From the NCBI RefSeq assembly GCF_029203305.1, contig NC_089462.1, positions 1,240,001-1,304,000 of the forward strand: a DNA stretch of 64,000 bases, written 5' to 3'. The notes under the pieces were generated by a model. That model searched no databases, was not told the origin of the DNA, and was given only the letters and a program-made list of their open reading frames with translations. The DNA is from Yamadazyma tenuis (Eukaryota > Ascomycota > Pichiomycetes > Serinales > Debaryomycetaceae). The position numbers were made by a program, and so were the translations under genes. This document shows positions 9,832 to 20,304 of the stretch, one piece after another (the stretch's first letter is position 1; each line of letters opens with the position of its first letter).

Positions 9832-11274
9832 ATGGAACAGTTGTCCCAGCTGGTGATAGGAGGAGGTGATGAGTACCTCGTACCTGAGCCCATTAATCAG
9901 GTACCAGTAAAGCGACTATTCGATTTTCAGACAGGGAAACTAAAAGAATCCATGAAATTACCAAAAGACTTTGAGCTAGACGACAGCGAAATCCTATTCA
10001 AAATTAAATTAATAGCCGTCAACTACGGCAGAGACTTTGAGCTTATGAAGCAGTATAACACAGAAACCAGTACTCTGGGAGGTCGGATTCTACCGTCCAA
10101 TATCGTTCCGTGCAATAAATTTATTGGTAAGATCTATGCCAGTAACGATGTGAACTTAGACTTCGAGTTGGACAACTCAAAATTCCTTGTGTTTCCTCAT
10201 ACTACTTGTATTCAACAAGGTTTCCCTACATTATGCAAGAACTGTACCCACTATTTGTCGTCACATAGGTCGGCAGTCGGTACATCAAGCTTTTTGCCTT
10301 GTTTGGCCAGATTCGAATTTGGGTATAATGTTGATGGGGGTTTACAAGATTTTATCAAGATCAAAAATAGTCTGGAAATATTGATCAAAGTCCCCGATAA
10401 TGTCAGTACACATGATGCAGCTCTCTCATTGGACATCCTGTTGCCATTCTATAGCTACTTCAAGTGGCTTCAAAATAGTGGTAATTATAATCCTACTGAC
10501 AAAATACTATTGGTACTCAGTGACTCGAGAAAGGAGATGAATGATGTGCTCGTAGTATTCAAAATGCTTCAACTAATAGAGAAAAACGTCACAATTATAG
10601 ATGCTCCCCAGATTAAAGCTATGACGCCAAGCGAAGAAAACACCTTTCTGTCCCACTTTAATATGGTGTTGACGTTTGATTTCAATCATAGAGTGTTGAA
10701 TTTTTGCTTCAATAGTATCATTTCCACCGGTCTTGAGTCCACTAAGTCTCGGTACCGGTTTGTCATGTTTAACCAATACTTTCCGGTGGATTTTTCCAAC
10801 TACAAGCAGTTTGATTTAACTGATAAGGTCATTACCGAGTTTAAATTGAATTGGTTTCATAAATTTGACCTTATTGACTTGCTCTCATATTTGTCTAGTT
10901 TGAACAATTCCACTCCTCGCAAGAGTTTAAGTTCGGTTGAAGATTCGACGACGAAAAGCCCTACCAAAAGCGTTTTTTCCGATGCTTCTACAACACTGGA
11001 AACCACGTCGTCTTCAACCAAAGGAAAAACTGAAGAAGACTACCATAATAATCGTTTTGTCAAACTGCACGAAATAAATGAGCTTTTGTCACTACCATCA
11101 AAAGTACATTGGCTTTATTATGAAAAAGATGTGGACTTGGCCAACGAATTTCAAAAAACAGACAACTCTCACTCTACGAGGCATATCAATAAACTAATGA
11201 AGCTGAACAAAAATGTCAAAATATGCTATAACAATAGACCCAACAAGAGCAAAGTCAACGCTTTCATCTTGTAA
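9832..11274 (+). CDS. Divergent zinc-type MDR (alcohol dehydrogenase-like) protein
   Basis: This 480-residue protein has a recognisable GroES-like N-terminus (LFKIKLIAVNYGRDFELMKQ). A lobe like the structural-zinc site of alcohol dehydrogenases follows (C-x9-C-x2-C and a later C before LARFEFGYNVDGGLQDFI), and then a Rossmann-like half (DKILLVLS). The nucleotide-binding glycine motif is not clear, and a Ser/Thr-rich insertion (about 360-405) interrupts the C-terminus. Such degenerate members often act as regulators or membrane-trafficking factors rather than enzymes (Ast1 in S. cerevisiae, for example). I do not recognise a one-to-one orthologue. Its gene converges on DUG2 with a 78-base gap. 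Confidence 0.5.
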   Translation: MEQLSQLVIGGGDEYLVPEPINQVPVKRLFDFQTGKLKESMKLPKDFELDDSEILFKIKLIAVNYGRDFELMKQYNTETSTLGGRILPSNIVPCNKFIGKIYASNDVNLDFELDNSKFLVFPHTTCIQQGFPTLCKNCTHYLSSHRSAVGTSSFLPCLARFEFGYNVDGGLQDFIKIKNSLEILIKVPDNVSTHDAALSLDILLPFYSYFKWLQNSGNYNPTDKILLVLSDSRKEMNDVLVVFKMLQLIEKNVTIIDAPQIKAMTPSEENTFLSHFNMVLTFDFNHRVLNFCFNSIISTGLESTKSRYRFVMFNQYFPVDFSNYKQFDLTDKVITEFKLNWFHKFDLIDLLSYLSSLNNSTPRKSLSSVEDSTTKSPTKSVFSDASTTLETTSSSTKGKTEEDYHNNRFVKLHEINELLSLPSKVHWLYYEKDVDLANEFQKTDNSHSTRHINKLMKLNKNVKICYNNRPNKSKVNAFIL

Positions 11275-11352
11275 CTTGTAAATTATTGTATTATAATTAT
11301 GAAATATGTATGTATAGAACTGTGGTGTTTTAATACACATGCAATATAAATA

Positions 11353-13959
11353 TTACTTGCTCAAATCGTGAATGCTATCTTTGACAACATCTTTCAATTT
11401 CACTAAATTGAGGAATCTCAATTTTTCATCTTGTAAATGGGCATTATCACTTGATTGGCCACAAGGAATTTGACATGCTGGGGCATTCAATGTTTTCTCC
11501 AAGAACCTAATACTTGGGATAGATCCACCTTCACGGATTAGCAAAGGTTCAATTTCCCAATTCTTTTGTAAGTTTGCATACAAAACCTTGTAGAATGTGT
11601 TTTCAACATCACCTAACCAAGGCTCAACTTCGTGGCTTATAGAAATGTCAATTTTATTTGTGGAATTCAACTTGGTGAAATTGTCGGTCAAGAAGTTGAT
11701 TAGACTATCTTTTATTTGGTTGACTTCTTGATTTGGCACGATTCTCATCGACACTGAAGCTGTGGCAGTTTTGGGGATGATAGTATCATTATTCGGGCCA
11801 CTTACTTCAATCTTGTGTATGGTAAATGAAGGCTTTGTCCATTGAGCAATCAATTCATCAAGCCTGAATTTGGGATTGTATGAAACAATTTTATCGAAAA
11901 ATTCAAGTTCCTTGGGACTACTTTCATTGATATTATCATAGAAATTAGGGATAAGAATTTCATTCGTCACTGGGTCACTCAACGTATTCAATACCTGGAC
12001 TAGGTCCATTGTGGGTTCCTTGCAAACACCACCATGGACACCTGAATGTCGATCTGGATGATCACTCTCCACTTGAATAGAGCAGTTTATAACACCTCTT
12101 AAGCCGTAATTTAAGCATGGTCTCTCATCATCTAGCCAATAAGAGTTAGACAATAAAATCCAATCGATATCACCGATTAAATCCAAGTTCTCCAACACAG
12201 TCTCCTTAAATTGCTTGGAACCATTTTCTTCTTCACCCTCAATGACAAAAGTAAAGTCAACATCCAATTCATTGGATTCGAAAAGCTCAGCAATAGCGTG
12301 GATTATGGCTAAAGTGGGCCCTTTGTTATCACTAGAGCCTCTTCCGTATAAGTACCCATTTTTATTGGTTAATTCAAAGGGGTTCACTGACCAGTTGTTC
12401 CTCTCCTCTGCTTCAACCACATCATAGTGGCCATAGTACAAGAGTCTCTTGGCATTCTTACTATTGGAAGTATTCTTGAATGTAGAAATAATAATAGGAT
12501 TACCATTGTCGATAGGAATCAAATGAGTAGACTTTGCACCAAAACTATCAAAAAGCTTGATCAAGAACTTGGTACAATTTCTGGAATCATCCATACATAA
12601 TTCAGGATATTTCAGAATAGTTTTATAGCTTATAAATTTCTTCAAATTCTTCACTAGCATGTCATTGTTCAAAACACCTTTGAAGGTTTTGATTGTCTCC
12701 CGTTCTGAAGAGCCCACCATATTGTAAAGAGTGACTACCTTCTTTCCACCTGCCACCAAAGCTATCTGGTCGTCGGGCCTATATTCGTAGGAATATAAGG
12801 TTAGGATTGGATCGCTGTTAAGTTTATAGACTCTTCGATTGTAGATCAAATTCAAACCTAACTTATTCCCATAAATTATCATTTGACCCATTGTCACCAA
12901 TGCATTCACTTGCTCATTATTAGGAGTACTGAAAGACTTGATCATTTGAAACGTCAACAAGTCCCATACGTTGATTACCCCGCTGGATAACCCAGCATAC
13001 AAATACGTCTGATTTATGTGCATTGAGAGAATTGACTCTTCGTTATGCAAAGATTCAACCTTTGAAAGTGTCAACTTCTCTGTCTGAGGATCACATTGAA
13101 TTCCCCAAATATTAATCAAACCATCACCTCCCCCACTTATTAAAATCTTGGAATATTGAGGAAAATTGGACAATAGAAACTCATTGGTAAACACCCGAAG
13201 GTTGTAAATATATCCAAAATGAGCAAACAGTACTGAATTTATAGTTTCGACTTCACATAAACTAATTTCTTTCAAAAAATTGATTTCTTTAGCCTGAGTG
13301 CTAACTTTTCCTCCGGGCCCAGTTGAATCAAAAAACTTGTTGTATCTCAAATGAGGTAAATTATTTCTGTCTATGGCTATGGCATAGTCTACATTCGAAA
13401 AATCAACTTTGCACCACACAATGGAAGCGTTTTGGCAACCGATAAATAAATGTTTCAAGAATTCACAGTAGTAAATGGAGAATATATCTCCGATGTCTAT
13501 GGAAGAATAAATGATCTTGATACACTGGATTCTCTCACTGCTCAAATCATATATCTTGATCAATGAATCACTTCCAGCCGTAAATAGGTACTTTTCATCT
13601 TCGGTTAAGCTGAGACATAAATTTGAACCAGTCATTTCTGGTTCACTTAGTGTTTCCAAATGTGTGTAATCTTCAAGTGAATAGATAAGGATCTTTCCAT
13701 TCTGGGTACCACAAATAAGCCGTTTTCTGAGGGGGGCAATAATGCTGGAAATAATACTGTCGTCACTGTTCCATAAGTGGGTCAAGTGAGGTGGTTCAAG
13801 CGGGAGACTTTCGGAATTCATTGTGTCTTGAAGACAAGAGGGTTTAATGGAGCCACTAGGAGGTATTGAGGAAGATGGAAACGGACTAGGAGAGTAGCTC
13901 TCTCGTAATTCGGTGGCCAGCTGAAAGGAAGAGTTCCTTATGGTATCCACGTAGTCCAT
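11353..13959 (-). CDS. DUG2: Dug2, WD40 plus M20 peptidase subunit of glutathione degradation
   Basis: This 868-residue protein has an N-terminal beta-propeller (about residues 50-430, repeats such as LFTAGSDSLIKIYDL and LISGGGDGLINIWG) fused to a C-terminal M20 metallopeptidase. Metal-binding positions are visible: His511 in GHYDVV, Asp544 in GSSDNKGP, and Glu576/577 in EGEEENG. Near the end is PCGQSSDNAH. Length and order match Dug2 of S. cerevisiae. There, with the glutamine amidotransferase Dug3, it forms the cytosolic complex that cuts the gamma-glutamyl bond of glutathione. The ATG at 13959-13957 gives the expected N-terminus. Confidence 0.93.
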   Translation of the reverse strand: MDYVDTIRNSSFQLATELRESYSPSPFPSSSIPPSGSIKPSCLQDTMNSESLPLEPPHLTHLWNSDDSIISSIIAPLRKRLICGTQNGKILIYSLEDYTHLETLSEPEMTGSNLCLSLTEDEKYLFTAGSDSLIKIYDLSSERIQCIKIIYSSIDIGDIFSIYYCEFLKHLFIGCQNASIVWCKVDFSNVDYAIAIDRNNLPHLRYNKFFDSTGPGGKVSTQAKEINFLKEISLCEVETINSVLFAHFGYIYNLRVFTNEFLLSNFPQYSKILISGGGDGLINIWGIQCDPQTEKLTLSKVESLHNEESILSMHINQTYLYAGLSSGVINVWDLLTFQMIKSFSTPNNEQVNALVTMGQMIIYGNKLGLNLIYNRRVYKLNSDPILTLYSYEYRPDDQIALVAGGKKVVTLYNMVGSSERETIKTFKGVLNNDMLVKNLKKFISYKTILKYPELCMDDSRNCTKFLIKLFDSFGAKSTHLIPIDNGNPIIISTFKNTSNSKNAKRLLYYGHYDVVEAEERNNWSVNPFELTNKNGYLYGRGSSDNKGPTLAIIHAIAELFESNELDVDFTFVIEGEEENGSKQFKETVLENLDLIGDIDWILLSNSYWLDDERPCLNYGLRGVINCSIQVESDHPDRHSGVHGGVCKEPTMDLVQVLNTLSDPVTNEILIPNFYDNINESSPKELEFFDKIVSYNPKFRLDELIAQWTKPSFTIHKIEVSGPNNDTIIPKTATASVSMRIVPNQEVNQIKDSLINFLTDNFTKLNSTNKIDISISHEVEPWLGDVENTFYKVLYANLQKNWEIEPLLIREGGSIPSIRFLEKTLNAPACQIPCGQSSDNAHLQDEKLRFLNLVKLKDVVKDSIHDLSK

Positions 13960-14437
13960 TTTTTTCGGCTGCTGGATATGATCACTTCCAGGTATTCTTT
14001 GTGGTACAAAAAACTGTGGCAGAATTCAGATCGCGAAGGATTGCAAATGATGAGCTCGAGGTAGAAACATGAAATGTATTGGACAAGTTTATGAAAAATT
14101 CTGGAGATTTTCGAAGACAAGCACTTATCATAAGTGTTCTGAGACATTTCATCGATGCATATGGCTGTTTTAGAGCAGCTTTAGAGGCGTATTTCTGAAC
14201 TATTTCGTCGTAAAAGTCTCCATTTAGCCTCAGGAAGGTACAGAAAATATCGTTGAGATACATACCTTCTCTCTATCCTTATGAGTATGGTTCCGGGTGT
14301 TATGTTTACTCTGATACCCTTGAAAATTTTCTCTACCGCCGATAATTGGCATCTGCCAAATTGCCAAATCGCCAAATTCGCATCAGCCTCCATGAAAATC
14401 AAAATTGTTAAGTGCTCCTCGTGTGAAAACAACAATT
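13960..14437. promoter_or_regulatory. Divergent DUG2/SAC1 promoter
   Basis: These 478 bases lie between two genes that point away from each other. Two overlapping minus-strand frames (13982-14263 and 14181-14435) share a GTATGT at the start of the first. They could be an unrecognised spliced leader or small gene, but nothing in them matches a family I know, so I treat the region as promoter. Confidence 0.45.
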
Positions 14438-16267
14438 ATGTCCTTGGTGTTTGCGGATCTAGAAGATTCCTTGGTGTTCTTACACAAATCTAGTGGTGGA
14501 TGCTTAGTGGCATCTAACGGCGTGATTGGTGTGAAATCCTCTGTTCCATCGATTTACAAACAAGTGAGTTTTACACCTGTTAGTTGTATTATTGGTCTCA
14601 TCAGACTTAAGGTCAATTCCTATTTAATCATCGCCAACAGTCATGAAGATGTCGGTCAGATAATGGGTGAGACCATTGGTAGAGTTTCCAGCTACAAAAT
14701 TCTCCCAATCAACAAACACAAAGATGTTTCTAGTAATCAGGAGGAAACTAATTACTTGAAGTTGGTCAAAGAACATTTGAATAAGAATGATTTCTACTTT
14801 GCTGTTAACAACGTGTTTGATTTAACTAATAACTTGCAGACACAGTACACGGAGCCAGGCACCAAGATTAACCTGGAGTTCTGGTGGAACAAGTACTTAA
14901 GTGAGAGCTTGCTTGACGCCGGTGCGAGTCAAGAGTTTATCACTCCAATCATCAACGGTTATGTTAAAAGTAAGTCTATAAAGTTTGCTGGTAGTTATCA
15001 TAATGAATTCAATTACATTTTGATCACCAGAAAATCCAATGCAAGAGTCGGTACAAGATATTTTAGAAGAGGTATAGATAACGAAGGAAACGTTGCTAAT
15101 TTCAACGAAACCGAACAAATCATCTTTACCAATAATGATCAAGTTTTGAGTTTCTTACAGATTAGAGGGTCGGTTCCACTTTACTGGAGTGAAATCAACA
15201 ACTTGTGCTATAAACCAAACTTGGTCGTTTCTACCAAAAATGCTATTGACGCTACTGTTCAGCACTTTTCGAATCTGGTGTCCAACTATGGGGAGATTTT
15301 CTGTGTAAATCTCGTCAACAACAAAGGCTATGAATTGCCTATCAAAGAAGGATATGAATCGATTGTGAACAGTTTGCCCTCTACTCTTAAGAAGGCAGTA
15401 CATTATGTCTACTTTGACTTTCATCACGAATGTAAGAACATGAAGTTTGAAAATGCTGACAAATTGATCCCAATCTTGGAAAATATGGGCTTTGACCAAG
15501 CCAACTACTTTCATTATGATTTCAAGAATCAAAAAGTGGTGAATTTACAAAAGAAGTGTGTCAGGACAAATTGTATGGACTGTTTGGATAGAACTAACGT
15601 GGTACAGTCTATTCTCTCTCGGTACATTTTACAGAAGAATTTTAGTGAGTTGGGATACTTAGACTATGCTACCCCTTGGAAACAAGTGGACCCAGAGTTT
15701 AACTTTATATTTCAGAATATTTGGGCTGATAATGCTGATGCCGTTTCTAGAAGTTACAGCTCAACTCCAGCTTTGAAAACTGACTTTACTAGGTTGGGCA
15801 AGAGAACTATAAGAGGATCCTTACTGGATTTGAATAATTCCATTATCAGATACTACAATAACAATTACCACGATGGTGTTAGACAGGACTCATTTGACTT
15901 GTTTCTCGGAAAGTTTAAGCCGTATGAACTGGTTGAAAATCCGTTCATCGATTACAGACCAAACTATATTCAATTGCTTCCATACTTGTTAACAACCTCG
16001 TTCTTGATTTTGTTTTCTATGATATTATACCCTAAAGGGTCTTTGACTAACTTCAAGAACTTGCTTACGGTGTCGGTCTGTTTAGCATTCCAATTTAACC
16101 TGTTCAAGTACATTTTAGCCAACTCTTATCAATTTGTGAACTGGCCCAACTTGGTGAACTTGGACTTTTTGACTAAAACCAAGGTAAGAGATTCCACTAG
16201 AAGAGTTACCGGTATCAAGTACGATACTGCCAAGGACTTTAAAGTGCAAACCAAAAAGAGTAATTAA
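14438..16267 (+). CDS. SAC1: Phosphoinositide phosphatase Sac1
   Basis: This 609-residue protein has a Sac domain followed by two C-terminal membrane helices (YIQLLPYLLTTSFLILFSMIL and LLTVSVCLAFQFNLFKYIL) and a basic tail. The catalytic CX5R motif is RTNCMDCLDRTN, with Cys379 and Arg385. Sac1 is an ER/Golgi membrane enzyme that removes phosphate mainly from PtdIns4P and controls lipid transport at contact sites. The ATG at 14438 gives MSLVFADLED. Frame extending upstream to 14405 lacks a conserved N-terminus. Length is close to the usual 620. Confidence 0.95.
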   Translation: MSLVFADLEDSLVFLHKSSGGCLVASNGVIGVKSSVPSIYKQVSFTPVSCIIGLIRLKVNSYLIIANSHEDVGQIMGETIGRVSSYKILPINKHKDVSSNQEETNYLKLVKEHLNKNDFYFAVNNVFDLTNNLQTQYTEPGTKINLEFWWNKYLSESLLDAGASQEFITPIINGYVKSKSIKFAGSYHNEFNYILITRKSNARVGTRYFRRGIDNEGNVANFNETEQIIFTNNDQVLSFLQIRGSVPLYWSEINNLCYKPNLVVSTKNAIDATVQHFSNLVSNYGEIFCVNLVNNKGYELPIKEGYESIVNSLPSTLKKAVHYVYFDFHHECKNMKFENADKLIPILENMGFDQANYFHYDFKNQKVVNLQKKCVRTNCMDCLDRTNVVQSILSRYILQKNFSELGYLDYATPWKQVDPEFNFIFQNIWADNADAVSRSYSSTPALKTDFTRLGKRTIRGSLLDLNNSIIRYYNNNYHDGVRQDSFDLFLGKFKPYELVENPFIDYRPNYIQLLPYLLTTSFLILFSMILYPKGSLTNFKNLLTVSVCLAFQFNLFKYILANSYQFVNWPNLVNLDFLTKTKVRDSTRRVTGIKYDTAKDFKVQTKKSN

Positions 16268-16350
16268 AGTGGTATTTTTTGTTCCGTATGTATTTTGAAT
16301 GTAGATAAAGCGACTGAAAAATTAATTTGAGAACTCAAAAAAACTCCTAC

Positions 16351-17012
16351 ATGAGCGTGACAGAAGGTGAAGGAATCGTATGTGATGATATTATGATAAG
16401 CCCCATTATTAGAGGTCTCTTCCGTGTACTGGAAGACTCCGGGGATGTATGGCGGCACTTTAAGCCAATATGACTAAGGAAAACGCAGACTAACCAGTAT
16501 AGATTCCTTCTTACATTACTGAATTGACATCAAACCCTGTCATCAGAATCAGGAACATCCATCCAGAATTAACAGAAGATGACTTATCAGGATTACTCAG
16601 TCAAATTTCACCCGTAGAATTTGTCAAGTTCGACGCTGATAAGAAGTCTGTTGCTTACTGTGGTTTCCAAGAAAACTGGTCAGAAAACAACGCTGAATCC
16701 ATCAAAAAGTTCGACGGTAGAAAGGCAATGGGCAAGATTTTGATTGTGGAGGATCCTTTGAAGCCTAAAACAGTAAAAAGTTTGCAAGACCGGTTGGGAC
16801 CACTTCCTGGGGCTAGAGAAAGAGGATTCAGAGGACCCAAACGCAGAGATAATCGAGGCCCAAGAGGTCCTAGAGATTCTAGAGATTTCAGAGACCCTGG
16901 CGATATCAGACAAAAACAGCGAGGTAGAAGAGAGCCTCCTAAGCCCAAAAAGGTGCCTAAGTCGGTTGAGGACTTGGACAGAGAGTTGAGTGAATATATG
17001 AACAGCACTTAG
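16351..17012 (+). CDS. Yra1/Yra2-like mRNA export adaptor, two exons
   Basis: I predict exon 1 at 16351-16377 (MSVTEGEGI) and exon 2 at 16503-17012, giving 178 residues. Exon 2 has no ATG in its first codons, and an in-frame TAG coincides with the 3' splice site, so splicing is needed. The protein has an RRM (VIRIRNIHPELTEDDL through VAYCGF), then PKTVKSLQDRLG, an RGG/RGP-rich stretch, and a C-terminal helix EDLDRELSEYMNS. That helix is the Sub2/UAP56-binding motif of the REF/ALY family. These nuclear proteins hand mRNA to the export receptor Mex67. The N-terminal Sub2-binding motif of Yra1 is absent. I cannot decide between YRA1 and YRA2. Confidence 0.8.
16378..16502 (+). other. Intron of the YRA1/2-like gene
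   Basis: The donor is GTATGT at 16378-16383, the branch point GACTAAC is at 16488-16494, and the acceptor is TAG at 16500-16502. Both exon ends are phase 0. The length is 125 bases. The branch-to-acceptor distance is short, as in many CTG-group yeasts. Confidence 0.8.
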
Positions 17013-17031
17013 ATAGATTTTGTACTATTAT

Positions 17032-18486
17032 ATGTTAAACGCGGCCAGAAGTCGCACACCAGAATTAAAAAAAAGTTTAGTGTTAGAGGTACAGATGAAC
17101 AACGAGTTGAAGCAGCTCTCCGAAGACCTTCACCAGGTGAAAGGATGTGTAGGGCAACTTCAGGGGGCATTTCAGCATATTATGAAAGTTTTTCCACCTC
17201 CGAAACAATATGAACAACTCGTACAACTTGTGAATTCTCTAGACCCATCTGGGTTGAGTGCCGACGACAATACCATTTTACAAAAGTTGAAGAACTTGTT
17301 AAATTGTGCGCCTGTAAAGGTGGGAGCCAAGATTAAGCTGCTTGTAGATGAAGATAAATTGCCGTTTCTCCAAGCCCTTGGTGCCATACCAAGCATGAAG
17401 TTTCTTCAAGCACCTACTCTTGACTATCTACTTGACTATGGCCATGAATCCTATCGCATAAGTGAGGATTTGGCTATCCTCAAAGAGCTTGAGTCCAGTG
17501 AGGATGATCTTCAGGACTCTGCTGAGTATGGAAAAGGAGAAATCCAATTGCCGATGTTATTACCTTTACAAGATGAACTTCTTTTCCAGAAAGCATTTCA
17601 TGACCCTTCATTCGTGGACCCCATAATAGAGATTCAAGACGTGAGCAAGTACACGCTGTTCTTCAACACTAAACTTATCCACCAGGGAACTTACTATTTG
17701 AAGTTGATATTGTGGGAACTTGTTGACTTTAAATATCCCCACATATATTATGCTGATGCTGAAGTACTTGTACTGAAGCTCATGGATCATAATGTGCTTT
17801 TCAAGTTATCACTAGTCTACAGGCTTGTTGATAATTTCAAGTTCAAATTGTCAGACCGGATTTCTTTTGAAAACAAGATTTCCATGATAAGTGATCTCTT
17901 TCTAAGTTATATGGGGGCATTATCAATTGAGAAATCATTGCCTGAGCTCAAGATTTGGGTTTATAAAGTGTTCCGAGTTATTCTCCCAAAGCTAAAACAA
18001 CAAGACTTCAAGTCCAACACGTTAGGACCTGCTATTCGGAGTATGTTCACGTTTACGTTCTCTGAAATGAACTATCATTTTGAGACTCTTGAATCAGATC
18101 CATACGTGGTGAAGCTATATATCAAAGGGGTTTCCACGATTGGAACCAACTCTAAGAGCGAGGAATTGGCACAACTTAATGCCATCAAAGAGTTCATGAA
18201 CAATAAAGACTATAAGCACAAGTTGCTACACGAACAATATCTTATCTCCTACAAAGCAAACGAACTCAAACAAGATGTTGATAGGTTTGAAAAGCTTCTT
18301 CAAGACAATAATATTGCCGTCAGCTACGAGACCAACTCTGCTGGACCCGTTTATCACTGTGTCATTAAATGGAACGCGGTAGTTTTGGGAGTAGGTATCG
18401 ATAAAAGTGAAACCATGGCCATCAAAAAAAGTCAGCAATCAAGTTATAATAACCTCAGTGTGTTGTTAAAACAAGATAATCTCTGA
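17032..18486 (+). CDS. Catalytically degenerate RNase III-like protein with two dsRNA-binding domains
   Basis: This 484-residue protein starts only 19 bases after the YRA-like gene; a second possible start is 17095. Residues about 188-320 resemble an RNase III domain: FHDPSF for the first helix, NTKLIHQGT (about 212) where active enzymes have NERLEFLGD, and DLFLSYMGAL (about 288) where they have DxFEAxIGAL. The two acids of the first motif and the glutamate of the second are replaced; the aspartate remains. Two dsRBD-like segments follow (about 335-400 and 420-484, the second with AIKKSQQSSYNNL). This layout recalls yeast Dcr1/Rnt1 and a Dicer-like paralogue reported in Candida. Cleavage activity is unlikely; RNA binding or a partner role is inferred. 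A mitochondrial ribosomal L44-like role is less likely with two dsRBDs. Confidence 0.65.
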   Translation: MLNAARSRTPELKKSLVLEVQMNNELKQLSEDLHQVKGCVGQLQGAFQHIMKVFPPPKQYEQLVQLVNSLDPSGLSADDNTILQKLKNLLNCAPVKVGAKIKLLVDEDKLPFLQALGAIPSMKFLQAPTLDYLLDYGHESYRISEDLAILKELESSEDDLQDSAEYGKGEIQLPMLLPLQDELLFQKAFHDPSFVDPIIEIQDVSKYTLFFNTKLIHQGTYYLKLILWELVDFKYPHIYYADAEVLVLKLMDHNVLFKLSLVYRLVDNFKFKLSDRISFENKISMISDLFLSYMGALSIEKSLPELKIWVYKVFRVILPKLKQQDFKSNTLGPAIRSMFTFTFSEMNYHFETLESDPYVVKLYIKGVSTIGTNSKSEELAQLNAIKEFMNNKDYKHKLLHEQYLISYKANELKQDVDRFEKLLQDNNIAVSYETNSAGPVYHCVIKWNAVVLGVGIDKSETMAIKKSQQSSYNNLSVLLKQDNL

Positions 18487-19094
18487 CATTGTAAATTCAA
18501 ACTCCCTTCACACATATCTAGCCAACCAAATATTAAGCATCGCAAAGTACCCGAAGTGCTCTGCAACAAACAAACGACTTCATAATCCCTTTCTCCTCTC
18601 TATATCATGGTGCAGGATTAATCTTATACGTGGTATTGTGTGTATAACCTGTCCGTAGAACTCTACTTGCTGTAGTGAAACCTGTAGGCTTATTTGGAGT
18701 ATTCTTCTTACAAGTTCACAAAGCCAAATCGAGGACCCGGAGGTGCCAAGACAAGGTATATACCTGAGATATTTGCAAATAAATTACATTCGCATTATAC
18801 ATATGTATTATTAGCATATATTAAAGTGACATCCGAAGTTTCCATGGTGTCACATAAAACCAACACCCTATAACTAAAAGTTGCAGCCATTTTCCATTTG
18901 CAGAATCCCGGAAGGAATCGCTGCCATTCAGGAACAAGCGATCAAAGTCGTGGCAGGATCGCGGAAAAAAAAAACTTTTTGCTCCCATTGGTCGGTGCTG
19001 ATATAAAGGTGCCGAATCCTCGAATCTAATTGAATTTCATAATTTTTTCCTATCATATTTATTCATAGACTTTTCAGGACAGATATCTTTGAAA
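18487..19094 (+). promoter_or_regulatory. MIR1 promoter
   Basis: These 608 bases lie upstream of MIR1. The proximal part has a TATA box (ATATAAAG, 19001-19008), an inverted CCAAT box (ATTGG, 18987-18991) and a poly-A tract just before it. CCAAT elements bound by the Hap2/3/4/5 complex are common in genes for respiration, which fits a mitochondrial phosphate carrier. No other gene is seen here. Confidence 0.55.
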
Positions 19095-20015
19095 ATGGCT
19101 TCTTCTGCTACTGGATTACCTAACTATACTGCTACTGATTACGCCAAGTTTGCTTTGGCCGGTGCCATTGGATGTGGTGTTACCCACGGGGCCATGACTC
19201 CCATCGATGTGATCAAAACCAGAATTCAATTGGAACCAACTGTTTACAACACTGGTATGGTTGGATCCTTCAAAAAGATCGTTGCGGGTGAAGGTGTCGG
19301 TGCTTTATTGACTGGTTTGGGACCAACCATCTTGGGTTACTCTATGCAAGGTGCTTTCAAGTTTGGTGGATACGAATTATTCAAGAAGACCTTCGTCGAA
19401 TACTTGGGTTTGGAAACTTCCAAGAATTACAAGGATGCTATCTACATTGGTTCTTCTGCTTTGGCTGAATTCTTCGCTGATATTGCTTTGTGTCCATTGG
19501 AAGCTACCAGAATCAGATTGGTGTCTCAACCTACCTTTGCTAACGGTTTGATTGGCGGTTTCTCCAGAATCTTCAAGGAAGAAGGTGCTGGTTCTTTCTA
19601 CAACGGTTTCACCCCAATCTTGTTCAAGCAAATTCCTTACAACATTGCTAAGTTTTTGGTTTTCGAAAGAGCTTCTCAAGCTATCTTCGGTTTCGTTCCT
19701 ACTCCAAAGTCCGAATTGTCCACTCTTTCTTTGACTGGTATCGACTTACTTGCTGGTATCATCGCTGGTTGTTCTGCTGCTTTCGTTTCTCAACCTGCTG
19801 ACACTTTGTTGTCCAAGGTTAACAAGACCAAGAAGGCTCCAGGTCAATCCACCATTGGCTTATTGGGTCAATTGGCCAAAGAATTGGGTGTCAAGGGCTC
19901 ATTCGCCGGTTTGCCAACCCGTTTGATCATGGTGGGTACTTTGACTTCCTTGCAATTTGCCATCTATGGTAAGATTAAGGGTGCCTTGAACTGTCCTCCA
20001 GCTGTTACCTTGTAA
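19095..20015 (+). CDS. MIR1: Mitochondrial phosphate carrier
   Basis: This 306-residue protein has three mitochondrial-carrier repeats and six helices. The carrier signatures are [16 protein letters not shown] and PADTLLSK. Sequence such as [26 protein letters not shown] is characteristic of the Mir1/PIC phosphate-proton symporter of the inner membrane, which supplies ATP synthase. The start is the ATG at 19095. Codon use is strongly biased to preferred codons, and I found no CTG codon, as expected for a highly expressed gene in this group. Confidence 0.95.
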   Translation: MASSATGLPNYTATDYAKFALAGAIGCGVTHGAMTPIDVIKTRIQLEPTVYNTGMVGSFKKIVAGEGVGALLTGLGPTILGYSMQGAFKFGGYELFKKTFVEYLGLETSKNYKDAIYIGSSALAEFFADIALCPLEATRIRLVSQPTFANGLIGGFSRIFKEEGAGSFYNGFTPILFKQIPYNIAKFLVFERASQAIFGFVPTPKSELSTLSLTGIDLLAGIIAGCSAAFVSQPADTLLSKVNKTKKAPGQSTIGLLGQLAKELGVKGSFAGLPTRLIMVGTLTSLQFAIYGKIKGALNCPPAVTL

Positions 20016-20304
20016 GCATTTTGATGTATATATATATATATTGTAGTAATTGCCCTGCTTTTCACCAATAGAAATCTGGCGACTTTCATGGCCTTTAACT
20101 GACACGTAGTAATGTTCGATAAGATAGACGAACTAGAAATTTTTATGATTTTTGCGAGTTTTAATTAATTACCTTTGTAATGAGATCCAGCTTTCGATGT
20201 TTTTTCCGTGTTCCTTTTCATACCAAAACCGTGTATAATTCATATAATTCTATTATCACTATAACTAGCTATGAAGAATAACAAGAACTTTGGATCTCTG
20301 GCAC

